Positions 36,148-43,469 of a stretch of DNA of 64,000 nucleotides are shown here, one piece after another. This DNA comes from Jatrophihabitans_A lederbergiae (lineage in GTDB: Bacteria > Actinomycetota > Actinomycetes > Mycobacteriales > Jatrophihabitantaceae): the NCBI RefSeq assembly GCF_031845305.1, contig NZ_JAVREH010000001.1, positions 251,655 to 315,654 of the forward strand, written 5' to 3'. A program made the position numbers and the translations under genes. Below the pieces are notes generated by a model. That model made no database searches. It saw only the letters and a program-made list of their open reading frames with translations, and was not told the DNA's origin. Positions within the stretch are counted from its first letter, which is position 1. The number at the start of each line of letters is the position of its first letter.

Positions 36148-38102
36148 CCGCGCGGGCCGAGGCCGGAACGGCCAGCCTGACACCCGATCGCGGGGCCGCT
36201 GTCGATCCCATCGTCCTCGAGATCGTGCAGGGCAGCCTGGCTGCCGTCGAACTCGAGGTCGAGACCGCCATTGCCCGCACCTCGCGGTCGCCCATGATCC
36301 GCGACGCCCACGACTTCCGGGCAGGCATCCACGATCGCCTGCTGCGCAAGCTGACCGGGCGCAGCTACTCCGCGCTGGTGCACCCGATCGCCAGGGACTT
36401 CCCGCTGGCGGAGATGAAACCCGGTGACGTCTTCTTCCACAACGACGTCTACCTGTCCGAGGGAGGCATCGGTCACCTGCCGGACCTCTGCGTGACCGTT
36501 CCGGTCTTCGCCGAGGATGCCGAGGGAAATGCCGAGGTGGTGGCCTTCGTCCAGGCGTTCGGGCACCACGACGACATCGGTGGCGCGGTGCCGGGTTCGA
36601 TGCCCAGCTCCGCGACGAGCGTCTTCCAAGAGGGCCTGATGGTGCCGCCCATCAAGCTGTGGGACCAGGGCGTGCCCAACCGGGCGGCGCTGACCATCAT
36701 GACGCGCAACTCGCGGATGCCCGAGTCGCTGGCCGCGGACCTGGACGCCGAGTGCTCAGCCTGTCTGATGGGCTCGCGCCGGCTGAGCGAACTCTTCGGC
36801 CGGTACGGCCGCGACGTGATCGAGGCCTGCTTCGACCAGATAGTGGACCGCACCACCCAGACGTACCGGCGCGAGATCCTGTCCAAGATCCCGGTCGGGA
36901 GTTGGACCTGGGAGGACTATGCCGAGCACGACGGGGTGGACGCGCCGAAGCTGCACACCCAGCGCATCACGCTGACCCGGACGGAGCCCGAAGACCCCGG
37001 CGGTGAAAGGCTGATCCTCGACTTCAACGGCACCGCGCCGCAGGCCAAGGGGCCGATCAACCACTGCGGAAACTATGCCGACGGCAATTTCCTCAAGAAG
37101 TGGCTGGCGCCGGTACTGCGCAACCTCGCGGACAGTCCCGAGCGGATGGCCGAACTCGACGTCAACGAGGGCGTGGTGCCGCTGATCGAGATGCGCTTCC
37201 CGCCCGCCGGGACGCTGCTGACACCAGTCTTTCCCGCGCCCACCAACGCTCGTACCTTCGTCATCCTGCGCCTGCTGGGAGTGCTCGCCGGGGTCGTCGC
37301 CAAGGCGGTGGACGGGCGGATGCCCGCCGACCAGGAGACGATCCGCTACACCGGCGTCTACGGCGAGGACCGCGACGGCCAGCCGTACCTGATGCGGGAG
37401 GTGCTCGGCGGCGGCTCGGGTGGGCGGTATTACGCCGACGGCGAAGACACCATTCACGTGGTGCCCGACTCCCGGAACCTGCCCACCGAGTTCACCGAGG
37501 CCCGGTTCCCGTTCCGGGTCGAGCGGCTGGGGCTGGCGCTGGACTCCGGCGGAGCGGGCCGCTACCGCGGCGGTCTGGGCTATGAGAAGCACATCCGGAT
37601 GCTCAAGGACGGCCACTTCATGTCCATCGCCGACCGCTCCATCCTGGCCTGCTGGGGCGTCAAGGGCGGTAAGGCCGGCCGGCCGTTCTCGGTGACCATC
37701 GACGCCGGTGGCCCGAACGAGCGGGTGGTCGACGCGCTGGCCGACGCGGAGCCGGTACGGGCCGGTGAGGTGATCCGGATCCGCACCACCGGCGGCGGCG
37801 GCTGGGGCGATCCGCTGGACCGCGAGGTCGACGCGGTCGTGCGGGACGTCCGGTGGGCGAAGGTGTCGCCGGCCGCGGCCGAAGCGGACTACGGGGTGGT
37901 ACTCAGCATGGACGGGGGTCCGGCCGGTATGGACCGCGACTTGAGCTGGGACTCTATGAAAGTGGACATCGCGGCCACCGAAGAGCTGCGAGCGCGGCTA
38001 CGTGCTGCTCGCGACGCCGGCCGGCCGTTCTTCGACCGGGGACCCGGCTACGCCCAGCTGTCCGGAGGAGCGCCCTCCTCCGACTATGACCACCTAAACT
38101 GA
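36144..38102 (+). CDS. hyuB: hydantoinase/oxoprolinase family subunit B
   Basis: 652-residue partner of HyuA. Family marks are DPIVLEIVQGSLAAVELEVETA near the N-terminus, GDVFFHNDVYLSEGGIGHLPD, FGHHDDIGGAVPGSMPSSA (metal-site histidines), GNYADGNF and the C-terminal RIRTTGGGGWGDPLDR. ATGA overlap with hyuA means the two are made in step. This is the last gene of the overlapped run that starts at the permease; a 35-base gap containing a direct repeat separates it from the PhzF-like gene. Confidence 0.9.
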   Translation: MTARAEAGTASLTPDRGAAVDPIVLEIVQGSLAAVELEVETAIARTSRSPMIRDAHDFRAGIHDRLLRKLTGRSYSALVHPIARDFPLAEMKPGDVFFHNDVYLSEGGIGHLPDLCVTVPVFAEDAEGNAEVVAFVQAFGHHDDIGGAVPGSMPSSATSVFQEGLMVPPIKLWDQGVPNRAALTIMTRNSRMPESLAADLDAECSACLMGSRRLSELFGRYGRDVIEACFDQIVDRTTQTYRREILSKIPVGSWTWEDYAEHDGVDAPKLHTQRITLTRTEPEDPGGERLILDFNGTAPQAKGPINHCGNYADGNFLKKWLAPVLRNLADSPERMAELDVNEGVVPLIEMRFPPAGTLLTPVFPAPTNARTFVILRLLGVLAGVVAKAVDGRMPADQETIRYTGVYGEDRDGQPYLMREVLGGGSGGRYYADGEDTIHVVPDSRNLPTEFTEARFPFRVERLGLALDSGGAGRYRGGLGYEKHIRMLKDGHFMSIADRSILACWGVKGGKAGRPFSVTIDAGGPNERVVDALADAEPVRAGEVIRIRTTGGGGWGDPLDREVDAVVRDVRWAKVSPAAAEADYGVVLSMDGGPAGMDRDLSWDSMKVDIAATEELRARLRAARDAGRPFFDRGPGYAQLSGGAPSSDYDHLN

Positions 38103-38134
38103 GGACCCCTACCCTGAGGACCACCTAACCTGAG
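38088..38134. repeat. 16-bp direct repeat at the hyuB-phzF junction
   Basis: GACCACCTAAACTGAG (38088-38103, spanning the hyuB stop codon) recurs as GACCACCTAACCTGAG (38119-38134), a 31-base period. It ends just before the ATG of the next gene. Confidence 0.85.
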
Positions 38135-38137
38135 CCC

Positions 38138-39004
38138 ATGAGCGAACTGCGACTGCGCACAGTGGACGCCTTCACCGACCAGGCGTTCGCCGGCAACCCG
38201 GCCGGTGTCGTCGTGCTGACGGGCCTTCCGACCGCAAAATGGATGGCGGCGCTGGCCGGGGAGCTGAACCTCGCCGAGACGGCGTTCGTCATCGCCGAGG
38301 AGCTGCCGGACGCCGACTACCGGCTGCGCTGGTTCACGCCTGCGGTGGAGGTCGACATGTGCGGCCACGCGACCCTCGCGGCGGCGCACTGCCTGTTCGA
38401 GGACGGGGCCGCCTCGCCCGTCCGGTTCGCCACCCGGAGCGGGGTGCTGACGGTGTGGGCACTGCCGGACGGCTCACTGGCGATGGACTTTCCCGCGAAC
38501 GCAGCGGTCGAAATCCCGTTGTCGGAGGAACTCGCGGGCCGGGTGGAGGCCGCGCTCGGTGCTCGCCCGGTGTGGCTCGGCCGCGGCGGCACGGACGACC
38601 TGCTGGTCGAGCTGGCCGACGCCCGGACGGTGCGCGAACTGGCTCCGGACCTCGCCGCGGTGGCCAGGTTCGAGGTCCGGGGCATCATCGTCACCGCCGC
38701 CGCGGACGCCGACGGGCACGACTTCGTGTCCCGGTTCTTCGGCCCGCGGGTCGGCGTGCCGGAGGACCCGGTCACCGGCAGCGCGCACACCGTCCTCGGC
38801 CCGTACTGGGCCGCGAAGCTCGGCAGGTCCGAGCTGGTAGGCCTGCAGGTGTCCGCCCGCTCGGGAGTCGTCGGTGTCAGCCTGCGGGGTGACCGGGTGC
38901 AGTTGACCGGGCGGGCGGTCTCGATGCTGGACGCCCGGCTGGCCCCCGCGGCGATGCCCGCCTCTCTGCCGGGGGCATCGACTCTGCCGAGGGCATCGAC
39001 GTGA
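38138..39004 (+). CDS. PhzF-family isomerase/epimerase-like protein
   Basis: 288 residues of the PhzF fold (two-fold diaminopimelate-epimerase-like). Catalytic Glu47 lies in NLAETAFV. The conserved WFTPAVEVDMCGHAT and VPEDPVTGSAHTVLG segments are intact. Most PhzF relatives have unknown substrates; known ones isomerise or epimerise small metabolites. Its presence in the catabolic operon suggests tautomer or isomer handling of an intermediate, but nothing in the sequence specifies it. The end of the gene is an 18-base tandem repeat (LPGAST/LPRAST), and the stop overlaps the CoA-transferase start. Confidence 0.85.
   Translation: MSELRLRTVDAFTDQAFAGNPAGVVVLTGLPTAKWMAALAGELNLAETAFVIAEELPDADYRLRWFTPAVEVDMCGHATLAAAHCLFEDGAASPVRFATRSGVLTVWALPDGSLAMDFPANAAVEIPLSEELAGRVEAALGARPVWLGRGGTDDLLVELADARTVRELAPDLAAVARFEVRGIIVTAAADADGHDFVSRFFGPRVGVPEDPVTGSAHTVLGPYWAAKLGRSELVGLQVSARSGVVGVSLRGDRVQLTGRAVSMLDARLAPAAMPASLPGASTLPRAST
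38965..39000. repeat. 18-bp tandem repeat x2 at the 3' end of the PhzF-like gene
   Basis: TCTGCCGGGGGCATCGAC then TCTGCCGAGGGCATCGAC, directly abutting and ending at the GTGA overlap with the next gene. In frame, it doubles the last six residues. Confidence 0.9.
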
Positions 39005-40191
39005 GCGTGCCCGACTCGAGTGCCGGACCGCTGAGCGGGATCGTGGTGCTCGACCTGACCCGGGCTCTGGCCGGGCCGCACGCGGCGATGATGCTCGGGG
39101 ACCAGGGCGCCCGGGTGATCAAGGTCGAGGCTCCCGAGCACGGCGACGACACCCGCGGCTGGGGACCGCCGTTCGTGCAGCCCGAACAGGGTGAGCGGGA
39201 GTCGACGTACTTCCTCTCCTGCAACCGCAACAAGGAGTCCATCACCCTCGACTTCAAGGATCCGGACGACCTGGCGGTCCTCACCCGGCTCATCCGCGCC
39301 GCCGACGTGCTCGTCGAGAACTTCCGTACGGGGGTGCTCGATCGGCTGGGATTTGGCATGTCGAGACTGCAGGAACTCAATCCCCGGCTGGTCATCCTGT
39401 CGATCACCGGGTTCGGCCACGACGGTCCCGAGGGCGGCCGTGCGGGCTATGACCAGATCGCGCAGGGGGAGGGCGGCCTGATGTCGCTGACCGGGTCGTC
39501 ACCCGAGGATCCCACCAAGGTCGGGGTTCCGATGGCGGACCTGATCGCGGGGATGTACGGCGCCTTCGGGGTTCTGGCCGCGCTGCACGAGCGCGGGCGC
39601 ATCGGGACGGGCCGGGTGGTGCGCACCTCGCTGCTCGCGGGCATGGTCGGCGTGCATGCCTTCCAGGGCACCCGGTACACCGTCGCCGGCGAGGTGCCCG
39701 GGGTTGCCGGACGCCACCACCCGTCCATCTGCCCGTACGGGCTGTTCCGCGCCGCCGACGGCATGGTGCAGATCGCGGTGGGCAGCGACAGACTGTGGCA
39801 CGCGTTCGCGGCGGCCTTCGGGCTGGACCGTCCGGAGTGGTCGCGCAACGCCGACCGGGTGGCCGACCGTGATGCCGTTATCGCGGCGGTGGACAAGGCA
39901 TTCTCGACGTATGACCGGCAGACGCTGATGGCCACACTTGCCGAACTGGGCACGCCCGCGGGTCAGGTGCGCTCCCTCGACGAGGTGTACGAGTGGGAGC
40001 AGACCCGGTCCCAGGGCCTGCTGCTGGACGTCGAGCACAGCACGCTGGGCACCGTCACACTGCCCGGCCCGCCGCTTCGCTACGACCACGGTGGCCGGAC
40101 AAGTCACCTCGCGCCGCCGATCCTCGGCGAGCACAACGAGTCCGTCCGGGCCTGGCTGGACGGGATGGGCGGGAACGAGCCGGGAGGATGA
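39001..40191 (+). CDS. CaiB/BaiF (class III) CoA transferase
   Basis: 396-residue formyl-CoA-transferase-family enzyme that moves CoA between carboxylic acids through an aspartyl-CoA anhydride. The catalytic Asp180 is in GVPMADLIAGMYGAFG. The N-terminal GIVVLDLTRALAGPHAAMMLGD, VIKVEAP and the NRNKESITLD segment complete the family signature. In the proposed pathway it would convert malonate (or methylmalonate from thymine) to its CoA ester. The start is GTG 39001 overlapping the PhzF-like stop. This closes the run of plus-strand catabolic genes before kptA. Confidence 0.9.
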   Translation: MSVPDSSAGPLSGIVVLDLTRALAGPHAAMMLGDQGARVIKVEAPEHGDDTRGWGPPFVQPEQGERESTYFLSCNRNKESITLDFKDPDDLAVLTRLIRAADVLVENFRTGVLDRLGFGMSRLQELNPRLVILSITGFGHDGPEGGRAGYDQIAQGEGGLMSLTGSSPEDPTKVGVPMADLIAGMYGAFGVLAALHERGRIGTGRVVRTSLLAGMVGVHAFQGTRYTVAGEVPGVAGRHHPSICPYGLFRAADGMVQIAVGSDRLWHAFAAAFGLDRPEWSRNADRVADRDAVIAAVDKAFSTYDRQTLMATLAELGTPAGQVRSLDEVYEWEQTRSQGLLLDVEHSTLGTVTLPGPPLRYDHGGRTSHLAPPILGEHNESVRAWLDGMGGNEPGG

Positions 40192-40283
40192 GCACGCGCT
40201 GTACGTGTCTGATCTGGACGCCAGCTCCCCAGCCGGCTGAGGCGAGCTGCGTCCTCATGGACGCTTGCGCCATCATGGAGGCC

Positions 40284-40850
40284 ATGGCCGACCGGGATCG
40301 CATGGTCAGGGCCAGCCGCCGGCTCTCCCTCGTGCTGCGTCACCGGCCGGACAGTGTCGGGCTCGAGCTGGACGAGCATGGCTGGGTCGCGGTTGACGAT
40401 CTGCTCACCAGATTGGCCGCCCACGGCCTCCGCCTGGATCGGGCCGAGCTCGAGCGGATCGTCGCGACCAGCGACAAGCAGCGATTTGCCTTCGACCAGA
40501 CCGGTGAGCGCATTCGCGCCAACCAGGGGCACAGCGTCGTCGTGGATCTCGGGCTGAGGCCGTCAGCGCCGCCGCCCCTGCTGTTTCACGGCACGGTCGC
40601 GCGGTTCCTGCCTGCAATCGCTCGGGAGGGGTTGAATCCCGGCAGCCGCCAGCACGTGCACCTGTCGGCAGACGTCGCCACCGCCGAGCGCGTCGGACGA
40701 CGCCGGGGCCTGCCCGTCGTGCTCGGTGTGGACTCGGGGACGATGTCCGCCGACGCTGCGGAGTTCTTCCTCAGCGTGAACGGTGTCTGGCTGACCGGCC
40801 ACGTTCCCGCCCGGTACCTCACCCTCGACGGCCGGCCGCTGTCTGCCTGA
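40284..40850 (+). CDS. kptA: RNA 2'-phosphotransferase, KptA/Tpt1 family
   Basis: NAD+-dependent enzyme that removes an internal 2'-phosphate from RNA through an ADP-ribose intermediate. 188 residues from ATG 40284; in-frame ATGs at 40257, 40275 and 40302 are alternatives, and none has a good ribosome binding site. It follows E. coli KptA closely: SRRLSLVLRHRPDSVGLELD (Arg19-His20 of the catalytic set), VATSDKQRFAF, RANQGHSV, FHGTVARFLPAI, QHVHLSAD and NGVWLTG. The role in bacteria is unsettled, since fungal-type tRNA splicing is absent. Its place inside a catabolic block is odd and may be incidental. Confidence 0.9.
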   Translation: MADRDRMVRASRRLSLVLRHRPDSVGLELDEHGWVAVDDLLTRLAAHGLRLDRAELERIVATSDKQRFAFDQTGERIRANQGHSVVVDLGLRPSAPPPLLFHGTVARFLPAIAREGLNPGSRQHVHLSADVATAERVGRRRGLPVVLGVDSGTMSADAAEFFLSVNGVWLTGHVPARYLTLDGRPLSA

Positions 40851-40874
40851 ATCGGCAAATTTCCCTTGAGCAGG

Positions 40875-40890
40875 TTGGCTGGCTTGCCAA
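40875..40890. promoter_or_regulatory. inverted repeat upstream of the carbamate kinase
   Basis: TTGGC-TGGCTT-GCCAA, perfect five-base arms, in the 135-base gap between kptA and the carbamate kinase gene. It is a weak operator candidate because the arms are short. Confidence 0.25.
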
Positions 40891-40907
40891 TAAAGTCCTT
40901 CCGGTTG

Positions 40908-40920
40908 GGCGATGATCGCC
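40908..40920. promoter_or_regulatory. candidate operator upstream of the carbamate kinase-barbiturase genes
   Basis: GGCGAT-G-ATCGCC, a perfect 13-base palindrome 66 bases before the carbamate kinase GTG. A TTGACA that could serve as -35 follows at 40941-40946, without a clear -10. This is the most likely control region of the two genes that complete the pathway. Confidence 0.4.
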
Positions 40921-40985
40921 AATGCTCGCCGGGCGTCGTCTTGACAGAGTTGGCCCTTCATCGACCCGTTCCGGAAGGACCCCGC

Positions 40986-41921
40986 GTGCGCATTGTCATC
41001 GCCCTGGGCGGCAATGCGATGACGGCGGCCGACGGCTCCGCCAGGCCGGCAGATCAGCGCGCTGCCGTCGAGAGCGCCGCGGAGCCGATCGCGGACCTGG
41101 TCGTCGCGGGACACCAGATCGTGCTGACGCACGGCAACGGGCCTCAGGTCGGAAACCTGCTGGTCAAGAACGAGTTGGCCGCGGCCGTCGTTCCACCGGT
41201 ACCGCTGGACTGGTGCGGAGCGCAGACGCATGCGACGATCGGCCTGCTGCTGCTCAACGCTCTCGACGCCGCCGTCGCCCGACGCGGCTCATCGGTGCGG
41301 ACGGCCGCGTTGGTCTCACGCACCCGGATCGCCGCCGACGATCCCGGTTTGACCTGTCCCAGCAAGCCCATCGGGCGCTACCTGCCTCGCGACGAGGCCC
41401 AGCGGATGATCGCCCACGGCCAGCGCTGGGAGGACCGCGGCGAGCGCGGCTGGCGTCGCGTCGTCGCCTCTCCGGAGCCGCTGGAGTGCCTGGACTCACC
41501 TGCCGCGGTCGCGCTGCTCGCCGCCGGGTACGTGGTGGTCTGCTCCGGCGGCGGTGGCATCCCGGTCCTTGCCGACGCGAAGGGCTCCATCCGTGGCGTC
41601 GAGGCGGTCATCGACAAGGACCTGACCGCGGCGCTGCTCGCCGTCGAGCTCGTGGCCGACCGGCTGATCATCGCCACCGACGTCGACAACGTCGTCGCGG
41701 GCTGGGGCACGGCGGATGCGCGCCCGCTCGGTGAGGTCAGCCTGGCCGAGATCGAGGCGCTGGCGGAGCGGGACGAGTTCGCGAGCGGCAGCATGGGGCC
41801 GAAGGTGGCGGCGGTCTGCCGCTTCGTCCGGCGGACCGGCCGGCCGGCCGCCATCACCTCGCTACCCTGCATCGCCGAGGCGCTGGAGGGCAGCCGGGGC
41901 ACCATCGTGCAGAGTTCGTGA
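40986..41921 (+). CDS. arcC: carbamate kinase
   Basis: Converts carbamoyl phosphate and ADP to ATP, CO2 and ammonia in catabolic direction. 311 residues, the usual length, with IVIALGGNAM at the N-terminus, THGNGPQVGNLL, CSGGGGIPV, VEAVIDKDLTAALLA and DVDNV followed by GSMGPKVAAVCRF. The start is GTG 40986, fixed by GGAAGGA at 40973-40979; the frame is open further upstream to 40866 but that lead has no family match. No arginine deiminase genes are present, so the carbamoyl phosphate probably comes from the FdrA-type carbamoyltransferase in the same block. Confidence 0.93.
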   Translation: MRIVIALGGNAMTAADGSARPADQRAAVESAAEPIADLVVAGHQIVLTHGNGPQVGNLLVKNELAAAVVPPVPLDWCGAQTHATIGLLLLNALDAAVARRGSSVRTAALVSRTRIAADDPGLTCPSKPIGRYLPRDEAQRMIAHGQRWEDRGERGWRRVVASPEPLECLDSPAAVALLAAGYVVVCSGGGGIPVLADAKGSIRGVEAVIDKDLTAALLAVELVADRLIIATDVDNVVAGWGTADARPLGEVSLAEIEALAERDEFASGSMGPKVAAVCRFVRRTGRPAAITSLPCIAEALEGSRGTIVQSS

Positions 41922-41950
41922 CAGCAGTGGCCCCACAAGCGCTACCCAAT

Positions 41951-42017
41951 AGCCAGTCAGTACAGCCAGTCAGTACAGCCAGCGTTAGCCAGAACAACCA
42001 GCGTTAGCCAGAACAAC
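41951..42017. repeat. nested tandem repeats in the leader of the barbiturase-like gene
   Basis: Two 13-base copies of AGCCAGTCAGTAC (41951-41976) are followed by two 19-base copies of CAGCGTTAGCCAGAACAAC (41980-41998, 41999-42017). All copies are perfect and end one base before the GAAGGAG ribosome binding site of the next gene. They fill most of the 109-base gap after the carbamate kinase. Confidence 0.92.
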
Positions 42018-42030
42018 GAAGGAGAGCCCG

Positions 42031-43140
42031 GTGCCCGAGCCGATTGAGGTACGCAAGGTCCCGCTGCACAGCGTGTCCGACGCCAGTGAGTTCGCGAAGC
42101 TGATCGACGACGGTGTGCTCGAAGCCGACCGGGTCGTCGCGGTGATCGGCAAGACCGAGGGCAACGGCGGCGTCAACGATTACACCCGGATCATCGCCGA
42201 CCGCGCCTTCCGCGAGGTTCTCGCCGCCAAGGGCAGCCGGTCCGCCGACGAGGTGAAGCAGATCCCGATCGTGTGGTCGGGTGGTACCGACGGCATCATC
42301 TCACCGCACGCCACCATCTTCGCCACCGTCGATCCGGCCGACGCCCCGCAGACCGACGCCCCTCGGTTGACGGTCGGCTTCGCGATGAGCGAGGTGCTGC
42401 TGCCCGAGGACATCGGCCGGACGGCCATGATCACCAAGGTCGCGGCAGCCGTCGACGAGGCCATGCAGCGCGCCGGGATCACCGACGCCTCGGACGTGCA
42501 CTACGTGCAGACCAAGACCCCGCTGCTGACCATCGACACCATCCGCGACGCCAAGAGCCGTGGTCGGGACGTGTTCACCGAGGACACCCTGCACTCGATG
42601 GACGTCTCCAACGGCTGCACCGCGCTCGGCATCGCGGTCGCGCTCGGCGAGATCGAGATGCCGACCGACGCCGACGTGATGCGCGACCGGTCGCTGTACT
42701 CCGCCGTCGCCTCGTGCTCGTCCGGCGTGGAACTGGACCGGGCGCAGGTGGTCGTGGTCGGCAACGCCCGGGGGATCGGCGGACGGTATCGGATCGGGCA
42801 CGGCGTGATGACCGACGCGCTCGACGCCGACGGCATCTGGGCAGCCATCCGGGACGCCGGCCTGGAGCTGCCCGAGCGCCCGCGCAGCTCAGACCTCGAC
42901 GGCCGGCTGGTCAATGTGTTCCTCAAGTGCGAGGCCAGCCAGGACGGTGCGGTCCGCGGCCGGCGCAACGCGATGCTGGACGATTCCGACGTGCACTGGC
43001 ACCGCCAGATCAAGGCCGCGGTGGGTGGAGTGACGGCCGCGGTGACCGGTGACCCGGCCGTCTTCGTGTCGGTGTCGGCGGCTCATCAGGGTCCGGACGG
43101 CGGCGGCCCGGTCGCTGCCATCATCGACGCCGGCACCTAG
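42031..43140 (+). CDS. barbiturase / cyanuric acid hydrolase family ring-opening amidohydrolase
   Basis: 369-residue enzyme of the AtzD/TrzD/barbiturase fold, which has three homologous domains each giving a Lys-Ser pair. The pairs are visible: Lys41 (IGKTEGNG) with Ser83 (WSGGTDG), Lys162 (YVQTKTPLL) with Ser230/231 (ASCSSGVEL), and Lys299 (VFLKCEAS) with Ser347/349 (SVSAAHQGPDGGGPV). Members open barbiturate to ureidomalonate or cyanurate to carboxybiuret. The uracil permease and hydroxylase in the block favour barbiturate. GTG 42031 is preceded by GAAGGAGA at 42018-42025. It is the last gene of the inserted block before hisE. Confidence 0.9.
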   Translation: MPEPIEVRKVPLHSVSDASEFAKLIDDGVLEADRVVAVIGKTEGNGGVNDYTRIIADRAFREVLAAKGSRSADEVKQIPIVWSGGTDGIISPHATIFATVDPADAPQTDAPRLTVGFAMSEVLLPEDIGRTAMITKVAAAVDEAMQRAGITDASDVHYVQTKTPLLTIDTIRDAKSRGRDVFTEDTLHSMDVSNGCTALGIAVALGEIEMPTDADVMRDRSLYSAVASCSSGVELDRAQVVVVGNARGIGGRYRIGHGVMTDALDADGIWAAIRDAGLELPERPRSSDLDGRLVNVFLKCEASQDGAVRGRRNAMLDDSDVHWHRQIKAAVGGVTAAVTGDPAVFVSVSAAHQGPDGGGPVAAIIDAGT

Positions 43141-43170
43141 CCGCCGCCGAGGGATACCCCGGCCCGCCGG

Positions 43171-43176
43171 TAGGCT
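43171..43176 (+). promoter_or_regulatory. -10 box for hisE-hisG, probable leaderless start
   Basis: TAGGCT eight bases before the hisE ATG at 43185, with no ribosome binding site. It marks the resumption of housekeeping genes after the catabolic block. Confidence 0.45.
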
Positions 43177-43184
43177 CAGCCTCG

Positions 43185-43448
43185 ATGAAGACCTTCGACG
43201 AGCTCTTTCGCGAACTGACGCAGCGCCAGGCCGAGCGGCCCGCGGGCTCGGCAACCGTGACGGCACTGGACGACGGAATCCATGCCCAGGGCAAGAAGGT
43301 CGTCGAAGAAGCCGCCGAGGCGTGGATGGCCGCTGAGCACGAGTCCGCCGACCGTACCGCCGAAGAGATCAGCCAGCTGCTGTACCGGGTGCAGGTGCTG
43401 ATGCTGGGCAAGGGGCTCACCCTGGACGACGTCTACCGATACCTGTAG
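43185..43448 (+). CDS. hisE: phosphoribosyl-ATP pyrophosphatase
   Basis: Second step of histidine synthesis, PR-ATP to PR-AMP. It is a stand-alone 87-residue protein, as in actinobacteria. The all-alpha MazG-like metal site is visible in KKVVEEAAEAWMAAE and in AEEISQLLYRVQVLM. It lies 21 bases before hisG. In Streptomyces it directly follows ribH, and here it is the first gene after the inserted block. Confidence 0.95.
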   Translation: MKTFDELFRELTQRQAERPAGSATVTALDDGIHAQGKKVVEEAAEAWMAAEHESADRTAEEISQLLYRVQVLMLGKGLTLDDVYRYL

Positions 43449-43469
43449 GGCCTACCTAAGCGAGCGAAT

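Noticed and set aside
41951..42017. CRISPR-like array
   Set aside because: Repeats are short, abut without spacers and occur only twice each; there are no cas genes.
42031..43140. Cyanuric acid hydrolase of s-triazine degradation
   Set aside because: No biuret or allophanate hydrolase genes are present, and the neighbours suit barbiturate. The fold does not separate the two substrates by eye, so this remains possible.
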